This document shows positions 14,833 to 21,723 of a stretch of DNA of 25,876 bases, in pieces. A program made the translations under genes and the position numbers. Numbering within the stretch: the stretch's first letter is position 1; each line of letters begins with the position of its first letter. A model generated the notes under the pieces. It ran no database searches and was not told where the DNA came from. It saw nothing but the letters and a program-made list of their open reading frames with translations. Source of the DNA: CAZCCM01 sp964616165 (GTDB taxonomy: Bacteria > Bacillota > Clostridia > TANB77 > CAG-508); assembly GCA_964616165.1 (NCBI GenBank), contig CAZTTS010000013.1, positions 1-25,876 on the forward strand, read 5' to 3'.

Positions 14833-16776
14833 ATGAATTTAGTTGGCAAAATTATCAATAACAAATATGAAATTCTTGAAAAAATTGGAATAGGAGGAAT
14901 GGCTACTGTTTATCGTGCAAAAGATATAAAGTTAAACAGAGAAGTTGCACTAAAAGTTTTAAAAGATGAATTTACTACTGATAGTGATTTTATAAAACGC
15001 TTTAATCAAGAAGCACAATCAGCAGCTTCTTTAACACATTCTAATATTGTATCAGTTTATGATGTAGGTAATGAAGATGAGATTTACTATATTGTTATGG
15101 AGTTAATTAAAGGTAAAACATTAAAAGATATTATAAAAGATGAAAAACAAATATCTTGGAAATGGGCAGTTAATATTGCTAAACAAATTGCACTAGCACT
15201 TGATGTTGCACATAAGAATGGTTTAGTTCACAGAGATATTAAACCTCATAATATCATAATTACTGAAGATGGAGTTGCAAAAGTTACAGACTTTGGTATT
15301 GCTAGAGCTATTACAACAGCAACAATGACAGCATTTGGTAATACTATGGGTTCAGTACATTACTTATCTCCAGAACATGCTAGAGGTGGAGCTACAGATG
15401 AAAAATCAGACATATATTCTTTGGGAATAGTTATGTATGAAATGGTAACTGGGAAAGTTCCTTTTGATGCAGATACTGCTGTATCAGTAGCATTAAAACA
15501 AGTACAAGAAAAACCAACACCTCCAATTGAAGTAAATAAAAATATACCATTAGGTTTAAATCAAATAATATTAAAAGCTTTAGAAAAAGACCTTAGTTTA
15601 AGATATTCTTCTGCTGCAGAAATGCTAGTTGATTTAGAAATTTTGAATAAAAGTCCTGAAGCAGATTTTAGAAATATAGATTCTGCTATTAAAGAATCAG
15701 TAACAAAGATTATTCCTACAATTCCACATAAAGTTAAAGTAGAAGATAAAGAACCATCTTTATTTGAAAGAAAACCAGCTTTAAGATATGCACTAATTGC
15801 TTTTCTTTCTCTAGCTCTATTCTTTATAGTTCTTTTTGTTATTTTAACATTAACATCTAAGGGTTCAAATAAGGAAGCAAATATTCCTAATTTAACAGGA
15901 GAATTTGGTAAAGAAAGATTAACTAAAGATGAAGCCATTAAGCTTTTAGAAGAAATGGGCTTTACTGATTATGAAATAATTGAAGAGTATAATGCGGAAA
16001 TAGAAAAAGATCTTGTTTTTGATCAAGATCCAAGATATCAAGATAATTTTAAAGTAAAAATTAAAACTAAATTCAAAGTCTTTGTAAGTAAGGGTGAAGA
16101 AACAGTTAAAGTACCTAAGGATTTAATTGGAAAAACAAAGGATGAAGTTAAAACAATATTAGAAGAGTTGAAGTTTACAATTGAATGGAAAGAAGAATTC
16201 AATGAAGACAAAGAAATAAAAGAAGGTACTGTATTTAAAGTTGATCCAGAAGCTGATGTAGAAGCACCATTATCAAAACCAATAAAAGTATATGTTAGTA
16301 AAGGGCCAGAACATAAAGATGTAAAACTTCCTGACCTTAGAGGAAAAACAGAAGCTGAAGCAGTTAAGGCTTTAAAAGACTTAAAATTAAAATCTGAAAT
16401 AGCTTATGAAACATGGGGTAGTGATAAAGATAAGGTTATATATACAGAACCTGCTGGAGGAGAAACTGTTAAAGAAGGTAGTAGTGTAAAGGTATTTATT
16501 TCTAAGCCTGCAGAAATTATAGAAGGTGAAGTTACAATCAATTTTAAAGAATTGCTAAAAGTTACAACAGAAGAGGATATTACAGTAAAAATGACAGTAG
16601 ATTATGAAACTTTTGTAAATGATAGAGTTATTAAAAATACTGAAGAAAACTTTAAAGTGAAGTTTTCAGTTACGGATTACGGTTCACCAGTAGACTTAAA
16701 TCTATATGTAAATGGTGAATTAAAAAAGAAAATGTCAATTAAAATATATGAAAAAACAGACTATAAAATACCTTAA
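14833..16776 (+). CDS. prkC: PASTA-domain transmembrane Ser/Thr protein kinase (PrkC/StkP type)
   Basis: Membrane kinase that senses muropeptides or lipid II and controls growth and wall metabolism. I choose ATG 14833, behind AAGGAG, rather than the in-frame ATG 14782 inside the phosphatase gene; the product is 647 residues. The cytosolic kinase domain (about 11-275) has a Gly-rich loop GIGGMATVY, Lys41 in VALKVL, HRDIKPHN (133-140) and DFG (153-155). A juxtamembrane segment precedes one membrane helix (about 318-340). Outside are three PASTA domains (about 350-420, 422-490, 497-559), each ending in a VSKG or ISKP strand, then a C-terminal beta-rich domain (about 560-647). The stop is followed by an AT-rich gap, not by rsgA, which usually follows prkC. 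Confidence 0.96.
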   Translation: MNLVGKIINNKYEILEKIGIGGMATVYRAKDIKLNREVALKVLKDEFTTDSDFIKRFNQEAQSAASLTHSNIVSVYDVGNEDEIYYIVMELIKGKTLKDIIKDEKQISWKWAVNIAKQIALALDVAHKNGLVHRDIKPHNIIITEDGVAKVTDFGIARAITTATMTAFGNTMGSVHYLSPEHARGGATDEKSDIYSLGIVMYEMVTGKVPFDADTAVSVALKQVQEKPTPPIEVNKNIPLGLNQIILKALEKDLSLRYSSAAEMLVDLEILNKSPEADFRNIDSAIKESVTKIIPTIPHKVKVEDKEPSLFERKPALRYALIAFLSLALFFIVLFVILTLTSKGSNKEANIPNLTGEFGKERLTKDEAIKLLEEMGFTDYEIIEEYNAEIEKDLVFDQDPRYQDNFKVKIKTKFKVFVSKGEETVKVPKDLIGKTKDEVKTILEELKFTIEWKEEFNEDKEIKEGTVFKVDPEADVEAPLSKPIKVYVSKGPEHKDVKLPDLRGKTEAEAVKALKDLKLKSEIAYETWGSDKDKVIYTEPAGGETVKEGSSVKVFISKPAEIIEGEVTINFKELLKVTTEEDITVKMTVDYETFVNDRVIKNTEENFKVKFSVTDYGSPVDLNLYVNGELKKKMSIKIYEKTDYKIP

Positions 16777-16884
16777 AAACATAATGAAAGATAAAAACTA
16801 AAACAAAATTAAATAAAGCTAATAAAGCTAAAAGAAGATAATGAAACAAATATAATTAAATGAAAACAAAAGAAAAGAGATAAA

Positions 16885-18471
16885 ATGGAAGTATCAGTAT
16901 CAATATTAAACATATTAAATCATCCTGATTTTGCTAAAAATATATATAATTTAGAAGCATCAGGTGTTGATTATTTCCATATAGATCCAATGGATGGTAA
17001 ATTTGTTACTCCTAATAATTTAGATGAGATGTATGAAGTTTTTTTCAAACTTAAAAGTTTAACAATGATACCTATAGAAGTTCATTTAATGACAGAGGAT
17101 TTAGAAAATAATATTGATAAATTTGCCTCATTAGAACCAAATTCTTTAGTATTTCATCCAGAAGGATTAAGTGAAGAAGAAGTATTAAAATATATTGCAC
17201 AAATTAAAGAATATAATGTAAAGCCTGGTTTAGCTATTAAGCCAGATACAAGCATAAATAGTATAAAGAAGTATATGGATAAAATCTATATACTTCAAAT
17301 TATGTCTGTAGAACCAGGTTATGGTGGGCAAGGATATTTAGAAAAGATTACTGATAAAATAAGATATGCTATTCAAGAAAAAGATAAATTAAATCCAAAT
17401 CTTTTAATTTCAGTTGATGGTGGGATAACTAATGTTCATGCTAAATTATTAAGAAATCTAGAAGTAGATATAGCTATAATTGGCTCATATATGTTTAAAA
17501 ATGATAGATATAAAGAAACAATAGATAAAATAAAGGAGAAAACAATGCTAGTAAATACAAAAGAAATGCTAGAAAAAGCTAATAAAGAAGGATATGCGAT
17601 TGGTGCATTTAATTTTAATAATATGGAAAATGTTCAAGCAATAACAAGAGCTGCAAATGATTTGAATTCACCTATAATTTTACAAACATCTACATCAGCA
17701 ATAGAATATATGGAATTTCCATATGTTTTAAATTTAATTGATGCTGCAATTGAAGAAACAGATATTCCTATTGCATTACATTTAGATCATGGTCCTGATT
17801 TTGAAACTTGTAAAAGATGCATTGATGTAGGATATACTTCAGTTATGTTTGATGGTTCATCTCTACCATATGAAGAAAATATTAGGATAACAAAGATGGT
17901 AGTAGACTATGCTCATCCTAGAGGTGTAACAGTAGAAGCAGAACTTGGAACTTTAGCAGGAATAGAAGATGAAGTTAATGTTGATGAAAGTGAAGCAAAA
18001 TTTACTGATCCTAAACAAGCTCAAGAATTTGTTGAACTTACAGGTTGTGATTCTTTAGCTATAGCAATAGGAACGAGTCATGGAGCATATAAATTTAAAG
18101 GTGAAGCAAATTTAAGATTTGATTTATTAAAAGAAATTAATGAATTAATACCAGATACTCCAATAGTACTTCATGGTGCTTCAACAGTTATAGAAGAGCT
18201 ATTTGAACAAGCAAATAAACATGGAGCAAAAATTGATGGAGCAAAAGGTGTTCCTGATGAAATATTAAGAGAAGCAGCTAAAAATGGAGTTTCAAAAATA
18301 AATGTTGACACAGATTTAAGATTAGGGCAAACAGCAGCAATTAGAAAGCAATTTGATGATGTTCCTGAAGATTTTGATCCTAGAAAATATCTTGGTAAAG
18401 CAAGAGAGCTAATATATGACACTGTTTATCATAAAATTAAAAATGTATTTGGTAGCGAAAACAAAGCTTAA
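16885..18471 (+). CDS. rpe-fba: Fusion of ribulose/hexulose-phosphate 3-epimerase and class II fructose-1,6-bisphosphate aldolase
   Basis: 528 residues with two enzyme domains. Residues 1-220 are an Rpe/AlsE-type TIM barrel: YFHIDPMDGKFVTP, IEVHLM, MSVEPGYGGQGY and SVDGGI provide the His/Asp metal and acid-base residues; YFHID-MDG is rather AlsE-like, so substrate (ribulose-5-P or allulose-6-P) is open. Residues 221-528 are a full class II aldolase: GAFNFNNMENVQ, LHLDHGPDFETCK (zinc His), EAELGTLAGIEDEV, IGTSHGAYKF, VLHGAS and INVDTDLR. At the junction, AAAGGAG (17532-17538) stands 6 nt before in-frame ATG 17545 (M221), so a separate aldolase may also be made. A fusion joins pentose-phosphate and glycolytic steps in one chain. 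Resident codon use; last gene of the rlmN operon, before the terminator at 18519. Confidence 0.93.
   Translation: MEVSVSILNILNHPDFAKNIYNLEASGVDYFHIDPMDGKFVTPNNLDEMYEVFFKLKSLTMIPIEVHLMTEDLENNIDKFASLEPNSLVFHPEGLSEEEVLKYIAQIKEYNVKPGLAIKPDTSINSIKKYMDKIYILQIMSVEPGYGGQGYLEKITDKIRYAIQEKDKLNPNLLISVDGGITNVHAKLLRNLEVDIAIIGSYMFKNDRYKETIDKIKEKTMLVNTKEMLEKANKEGYAIGAFNFNNMENVQAITRAANDLNSPIILQTSTSAIEYMEFPYVLNLIDAAIEETDIPIALHLDHGPDFETCKRCIDVGYTSVMFDGSSLPYEENIRITKMVVDYAHPRGVTVEAELGTLAGIEDEVNVDESEAKFTDPKQAQEFVELTGCDSLAIAIGTSHGAYKFKGEANLRFDLLKEINELIPDTPIVLHGASTVIEELFEQANKHGAKIDGAKGVPDEILREAAKNGVSKINVDTDLRLGQTAAIRKQFDDVPEDFDPRKYLGKARELIYDTVYHKIKNVFGSENKA
17532..17547 (+). promoter_or_regulatory. Internal ribosome-binding site and start codon at the fusion junction
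   Basis: AAAGGAG followed 6 nt later by ATG, in frame with the fusion, exactly where a stand-alone aldolase would begin (MLVNTKEMLEKA). This is the spacing of a working Shine-Dalgarno. It suggests that two adjacent genes fused by loss of a stop codon while the downstream initiation signal survived. Confidence 0.6.
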
Positions 18472-18518
18472 TAACATAAACTACTTATTATAGAATAGAA
18501 TAAGTTTTTAAATAAAAT

Positions 18519-18545
18519 AAAAAGACATTATATATGTCTTTTTTT
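18519..18545 (+). terminator. Intrinsic terminator of the rlmN-prkC operon
   Basis: AAAAAGACAT pairs with ATGTCTTTTT around a TATAT loop; the right arm runs into a seven-T tract. It lies 48 bp after the fusion gene's stop. Confidence 0.85.
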
Positions 18546-18627
18546 ATTAAAATGGTTAAAGCTTATAAAGTACAAAATAACTAAAGAAAAAGGAATATTA
18601 AATTATTATTAAATAAGTTGTAATTGT

Positions 18628-18656
18628 TTGAAATTTAAAATGTTATTACATATACT
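18628..18656 (+). promoter_or_regulatory. Sigma-A promoter of the 18710 gene
   Basis: TTGAAA (18628-18633), a 17-bp spacer and TATACT (18651-18656), 53 bp before the start codon. Confidence 0.7.
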
Positions 18657-18709
18657 ATATTTAAATTCTTAGGAATGAGTCAAATACTGATTTAGAAAGA
18701 GGTAAAAAG

Positions 18710-18964
18710 ATGAATAAAGTTAAGATTGCTCGGTTTTTGAGGTCAGTTTCAGTGGGTTTGATGGGACTAGCGGTTATGGTTACTATTGTTTTCTTAGCGG
18801 GTGAACCCCCTTTGAACAATCCATTTCAAAGTTACGCAGTAAACTTGAAATATGCTGCTATTCCAGCGCTTATTGTCGTGGTTCTCTTCTTCTTTCGTCG
18901 TTTGCTTGCTATTTGGGCAGGACTTGATTTCGATGATGGCGATCCTGAAGAAGGCGAGTATTAA
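18710..18964 (+). CDS. Small membrane protein of unknown function, two predicted helices (84 aa)
   Basis: I recognise no family. A basic N-terminus (NKVKIARFLRS) precedes a hydrophobic helix (about 13-31), a short polar loop (GEPPLNNPFQSYAVNLKY), a second helix (about 48-69), FFRRLL and a strongly acidic tail (FDDGDPEEGEY). By the positive-inside rule both ends are likely cytosolic. The start follows AAAGAGGTAAAAAG. Own promoter, and a modest hairpin with T-rich tail after it. The G+C-richer codons (CGG, CGT, GCG, CCC) match the other cassette genes and not the aldolase gene upstream. It could be paired with the next membrane-protein cassette, though each has its own promoter. It is small enough that coding status rests on the helices, ribosome-binding site and codon style. 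Confidence 0.75.
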   Translation: MNKVKIARFLRSVSVGLMGLAVMVTIVFLAGEPPLNNPFQSYAVNLKYAAIPALIVVVLFFFRRLLAIWAGLDFDDGDPEEGEY

Positions 18965-19004
18965 CAGGGAAAAGGTGAAGTTGCTTTACCTAATTCATCC
19001 GAAA

Positions 19005-19042
19005 AGATATCCAGAGATTTATTAATTTCTGGATATTTATTT
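19005..19042 (+). terminator. Probable terminator of the 18710 gene
   Basis: ATATCCAGAGA pairs with TTTCTGGATAT (one G-T pair) around an AT loop, followed by TTATTTGTTTT rather than an uninterrupted T-run. Reasonable stem, imperfect tail. Confidence 0.65.
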
Positions 19043-19124
19043 GTTTTATTAGACTTTAAAAAACTATCTTAATGATATTATTATAAAATTTATGTAACAA
19101 AAGCATGTTGTAGCTTAATAAGGT

Positions 19125-19154
19125 TAGACAATGAGAAAAACTTTATAATATAAT
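19125..19154 (+). promoter_or_regulatory. Predicted promoter of the 19215 gene
   Basis: TAGACA (19125-19130, five of six to TTGACA), an 18-bp spacer and TATAAT (19149-19154). A second overlapping TATAAT at 19144 is too near the -35. The leader has AACTAA/TTAGTT and CTAG/CTAG inverted repeats. Confidence 0.6.
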
Positions 19155-19214
19155 ATATATAACTAACACAATTACTAGCACTTAGTTGGAGCTAGGATAA
19201 AAAGGAGATCTGAA

Positions 19215-19766
19215 ATGACAAAGAACAGAAGGATTTTTGCGGAATTGGTGGCAATCGTTGTTTTGGTAATCCCTATGGGATTCATGTTGTACTATCTTGC
19301 TGGCTATATCGCTCGTGGTAGCTTTAAGCATCCCTTGACGATGGAGAGTATCAACCTTGTAATTTTGCCAGTTGTTTTGGCAATTGGATATGGAATCTTT
19401 CGGTATATAAACTATATCGAAAAAGACTTGAAGAAAGCGTTAGCAAAAAAGAAGATTGTGTCTTTAAATGACTGGAGGTGCAAGAGAGACCTCATAAATG
19501 AGCGAGTAAAGAGTATTCGTCACAAACTTGTCGCAATTATTTGCGTTTTGGGCATCACTCTTTGGTTGGCTATTTCAGCTTTGTTTTATGAAGAAAATGT
19601 TATTTTTGCTGCTAAAGCACCAAGTACTTTTTACTTTATGATTCACATGCTGTTTATCCTGTCTGTCTTCGGACTTATAACAGTAGTACTAACCAGGTTC
19701 GTATATGAAGATTTATGGAAGGAGATTCTTTCGGATGGTAAAATAGAGTTGAAGAGGCAACTCTAG
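19215..19766 (+). CDS. Membrane protein of unknown function, four predicted helices (183 aa)
   Basis: Not recognised. Four hydrophobic helices (about 9-33, 44-65, 103-123, 137-160) flank a basic cytosolic loop between the second and third (YIEKDLKKALAKKK, then RCKRDLINERVKSIRHK). The tail (about 161-183, WKEILSDGKIELKRQL) is charged. Both ends are probably cytosolic. No transporter or enzyme motif is visible. The start follows AAAAAGGAGATCTGAA. It has its own promoter and a strong terminator, ends in TAG, and its codon use (CGG, CGT, CTC, GCG) is of the cassette type. It lies next to another small membrane-protein cassette and before tRNA-Trp. Confidence 0.82.
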   Translation: MTKNRRIFAELVAIVVLVIPMGFMLYYLAGYIARGSFKHPLTMESINLVILPVVLAIGYGIFRYINYIEKDLKKALAKKKIVSLNDWRCKRDLINERVKSIRHKLVAIICVLGITLWLAISALFYEENVIFAAKAPSTFYFMIHMLFILSVFGLITVVLTRFVYEDLWKEILSDGKIELKRQL

Positions 19767-19772
19767 CCTTTT

Positions 19773-19806
19773 ATCCAGGAGTTTAACAAAACTCCTGGAT
19801 TTTTTT
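19773..19806 (+). terminator. Intrinsic terminator of the 19215 gene
   Basis: A perfect 12-bp stem (ATCCAGGAGTTT with AAACTCCTGGAT), AACA loop and six T residues, starting 7 bp after the TAG. Confidence 0.96.
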
Positions 19807-19885
19807 ATTGTGAGAAATACCTAAATTTAAAGAATATAATATTATGATTGTTTTTTTGTAGTGTTAATATTTTAAAGAAATATTG

Positions 19886-19914
19886 TTGATAAAAAAGGTA
19901 CAGCATGTTATAAT
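19886..19914 (+). promoter_or_regulatory. Promoter of tRNA-Trp
   Basis: TTGATA (19886-19891), a 17-bp spacer and TATAAT (19909-19914) with an extended TG at 19906-19907. The predicted start is only a few bases before the tRNA, as expected for a single tRNA gene. Confidence 0.85.
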
Positions 19915-19925
19915 TTATACAGCAT

Positions 19926-19999
19926 AGGGGCTTAGTATAATGGTAGTATACCGGTCTCCAAAACCGTTGGTGGGAGTTCGATTCTCTCAGCCCCTGCCA
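19926..19999 (+). tRNA. trnW: tRNA-Trp (anticodon CCA)
   Basis: A 74-nt cloverleaf with encoded 3' CCA. Acceptor AGGGGCT pairs with AGCCCCT, discriminator G; D arm GTAT...GTAT around AATGGTA; anticodon loop CTCCAAA with CCA at 34-36; T arm GGGAG-TTCGATT-CTCTC. Two small oddities: the outermost anticodon-stem pair is C27/U43, a mismatch, and G10 faces U25. The CCA anticodon reads TGG, and Trp codons in the resident genes that I checked are TGG. Single gene with its own promoter and terminator. Confidence 0.96.
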
Positions 20000-20006
20000 T
20001 AAAAAC

Positions 20007-20029
20007 CACGAGTTAACTCGTGCTTTTTT
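20007..20029 (+). terminator. Intrinsic terminator of tRNA-Trp
   Basis: CACGAG/CTCGTG stem with a TTAA loop and a T-run, 7 nt after the tRNA's CCA end. Confidence 0.9.
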
Positions 20030-20138
20030 ATTTATTATCTCTTCGTTTTTATATTGCAAAAAAACAAATGAAAAAAGTGTTAAAGCGTTGAATAAATCTA
20101 GTTTTAAGCGACTTTGTCTATACTTAAAGAGTTTTTTA

Positions 20139-20147
20139 TGGTATAAT
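20139..20147 (+). promoter_or_regulatory. Extended -10 promoter of the kinase-HD pair
   Basis: TG-G-TATAAT (20139-20147), with a weak -35 region. The predicted start near 20154 excludes translation from the earlier in-frame ATG at 20088 and supports the ATG at 20172. Confidence 0.65.
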
Positions 20148-20171
20148 ATAAATATTCGTATGAGGAAGAAA

Positions 20172-20684
20172 ATGAGAAGACTATATTTAATTACAGGACC
20201 AGCAGGTGTTGGAAAGACTACAATATCTAATAAAATTGCAGTAAAGATGAAGAGATCTGCTTTAATTGAAGGAGATGATATTTATCACTTTGTTAAAGGT
20301 GGTTATGTACATCCATGGTTAGAAGGCAATCATTTAGATGTTTTTTGGTTAAACAGTATAAATTTAATTAAGAATTTTTTAAACAATGGCTATGATGTTG
20401 TTTTTAACTATATTATAAGTAATGAAAAATTTAAAATTCTAAAAGAAGAATTTAAAGATATTGAAATAAGATTTATTGTTTTAATGGTTGATGAAGAAAC
20501 AATTTTAGAAAGAGATAAAAAAAGACCTAAAGATACACAAATGGGAGAAAGATCATTAACACTTTTAAATGATTTTAAGAAAGATAATTATCATAAGAAA
20601 TATTTACTAGATACTTCAAAACTAAGTATAGATGAGACTGTTGATGAAATAATAAGGAACAATAGATTTTTAGTAGTTAAATAA
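20172..20684 (+). CDS. Small P-loop kinase (AAA_33 / nucleoside- or antibiotic-kinase-like)
   Basis: 170 residues, beginning MRRLYLITGPAGVGKTT with the Walker A at 9-17. A second motif, LIEGDDIYHF (about 32-41), resembles the substrate/acid region of gluconate-kinase and chloramphenicol-phosphotransferase-like enzymes; LERDKKRPKDTQMGERS holds a lid-type Arg-rich loop. The substrate cannot be told from sequence. I place the start at 20172 behind GAGGA; ATG 20088 is upstream of the promoter, and ATG 20160 would be nearly leaderless. Resident AGA-rich codon use. The HD-domain gene begins 27 bp after its stop, so the two probably form one operon ending at the terminator at 21586. Confidence 0.85.
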   Translation: MRRLYLITGPAGVGKTTISNKIAVKMKRSALIEGDDIYHFVKGGYVHPWLEGNHLDVFWLNSINLIKNFLNNGYDVVFNYIISNEKFKILKEEFKDIEIRFIVLMVDEETILERDKKRPKDTQMGERSLTLLNDFKKDNYHKKYLLDTSKLSIDETVDEIIRNNRFLVVK

Positions 20685-20711
20685 AGGATTTTAGAAAGAA
20701 AGTAAAAGAAA

Positions 20712-21524
20712 ATGGAAGAAATAAATTATATAGAAAAATATGATGAAATAAAAAATAAGTTTAATAAATATATTAAAGCTAATTATGATTTTAAAAATAA
20801 ACAAATTAAGTATAAATTTGAACATACTCATAGAGTTGTTGATTATGCTGAACATATTGCTAGAGATTTAGACTTAGATGAAGAAAATATTTTTATTGCC
20901 AAACTTATAGCATTATTACATGATTTTGGTAGATTTGAGCAACTTACAGTATATAATAGTCTTGAAGATATACACACTATGGATCATGGAGATTATGCAG
21001 CTAAAATATTATTTGAAGATGATTTAATAAAAAAATTTTATGATGATCCACAATATAATAGCATATTAAAAGAAGGAATTTTAAATCATAATAAATATGA
21101 AATTGAGACTAAAAGACTAACAGAACAACAATTGATGCATGCAAAAATTATTAGAGATGCAGATAAAACAGATTCCGTGTATCTTTATGCAAATAAAAAT
21201 ATGTTTGAATTTTCAAGATTCACAAAAGATGAATTAGAAAACTCGTTATTATCTGATATAGTTTATGAAGAATTTATGGATGAAAAATCACTTTTATTAA
21301 CAGATTTAATAACACCTGCAGATAGATGGATGTTCTATATTGCTTTTGTTTTTGGATATAATTTTGTTAGTGGACTTAAAATTTTAAAAGAAGAAGACTA
21401 TATTAATATGATCAAGAATAAAATAGATTTTAAAAATGAAGAAACAATCAATAAAATACAGAATATGTATATTTTAATTGAAAATTATATTAATTACAGA
21501 ATACTTAATAATATTAACTTTTAA
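20712..21524 (+). CDS. HD-domain metal-dependent phosphohydrolase
   Basis: 270 residues. The HD signature is clear: FEHTHRVVDYAEHIA with His38 and His40, IALLHDFGRFEQ with H70-D71, HTMDHGDYAAKILF, ILNHNKYEIE and KIIRDADKTDSVYLY. These residues bind the metals for phosphate-ester hydrolysis. Such stand-alone HD proteins act on nucleotides or phosphorylated metabolites, but the substrate is not visible here. No membrane segment or signal peptide, so cytosolic. The start follows AGAAAGTAAAAGAAA, a weak ribosome-binding site, 27 bp after the P-loop kinase; pairing of a kinase with a phosphohydrolase suggests linked metabolite handling, which is an inference. Resident codon use, TAA stop. Confidence 0.9.
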   Translation: MEEINYIEKYDEIKNKFNKYIKANYDFKNKQIKYKFEHTHRVVDYAEHIARDLDLDEENIFIAKLIALLHDFGRFEQLTVYNSLEDIHTMDHGDYAAKILFEDDLIKKFYDDPQYNSILKEGILNHNKYEIETKRLTEQQLMHAKIIRDADKTDSVYLYANKNMFEFSRFTKDELENSLLSDIVYEEFMDEKSLLLTDLITPADRWMFYIAFVFGYNFVSGLKILKEEDYINMIKNKIDFKNEETINKIQNMYILIENYINYRILNNINF

Positions 21525-21585
21525 ATAAGAATAAAAGAAAGATATAATAAAATTTAACTATTAAATAAAATAATTTAATAATCCT

Positions 21586-21613
21586 AAAAAGAGTTGAAAT
21601 AAGACTCTTTTTT
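21586..21613 (+). terminator. Intrinsic terminator after the HD-domain gene
   Basis: AAAAAGAGT pairs with ACTCTTTTT around a 9-nt loop; the right arm merges with a T-run. Confidence 0.8.
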
Positions 21614-21723
21614 AAATTGTATTTTTATCTACTATGTTATAGAATATAGACATGTGGAATACATGTAAGGTGAAAAATATTAATAGATATTTATCACATT
21701 ATTGATTATGTATTAGGAGTAAT

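Noticed and set aside
5476..19806. Cassette terminators as integron attC recombination sites
   Set aside because: They are ordinary rho-independent hairpins with T-tails, differ in sequence, and lack attC core sites; no integrase is in the window.
19805..20059. Minus-strand open frame across the tRNA-Trp region
   Set aside because: It overlaps a complete tRNA gene and its terminator in antisense.
20088..20171. Upstream in-frame ATG for the P-loop kinase
   Set aside because: It precedes the predicted promoter (TATAAT 20142-20147), and the family's N-terminus starts at MRRLYLITG.
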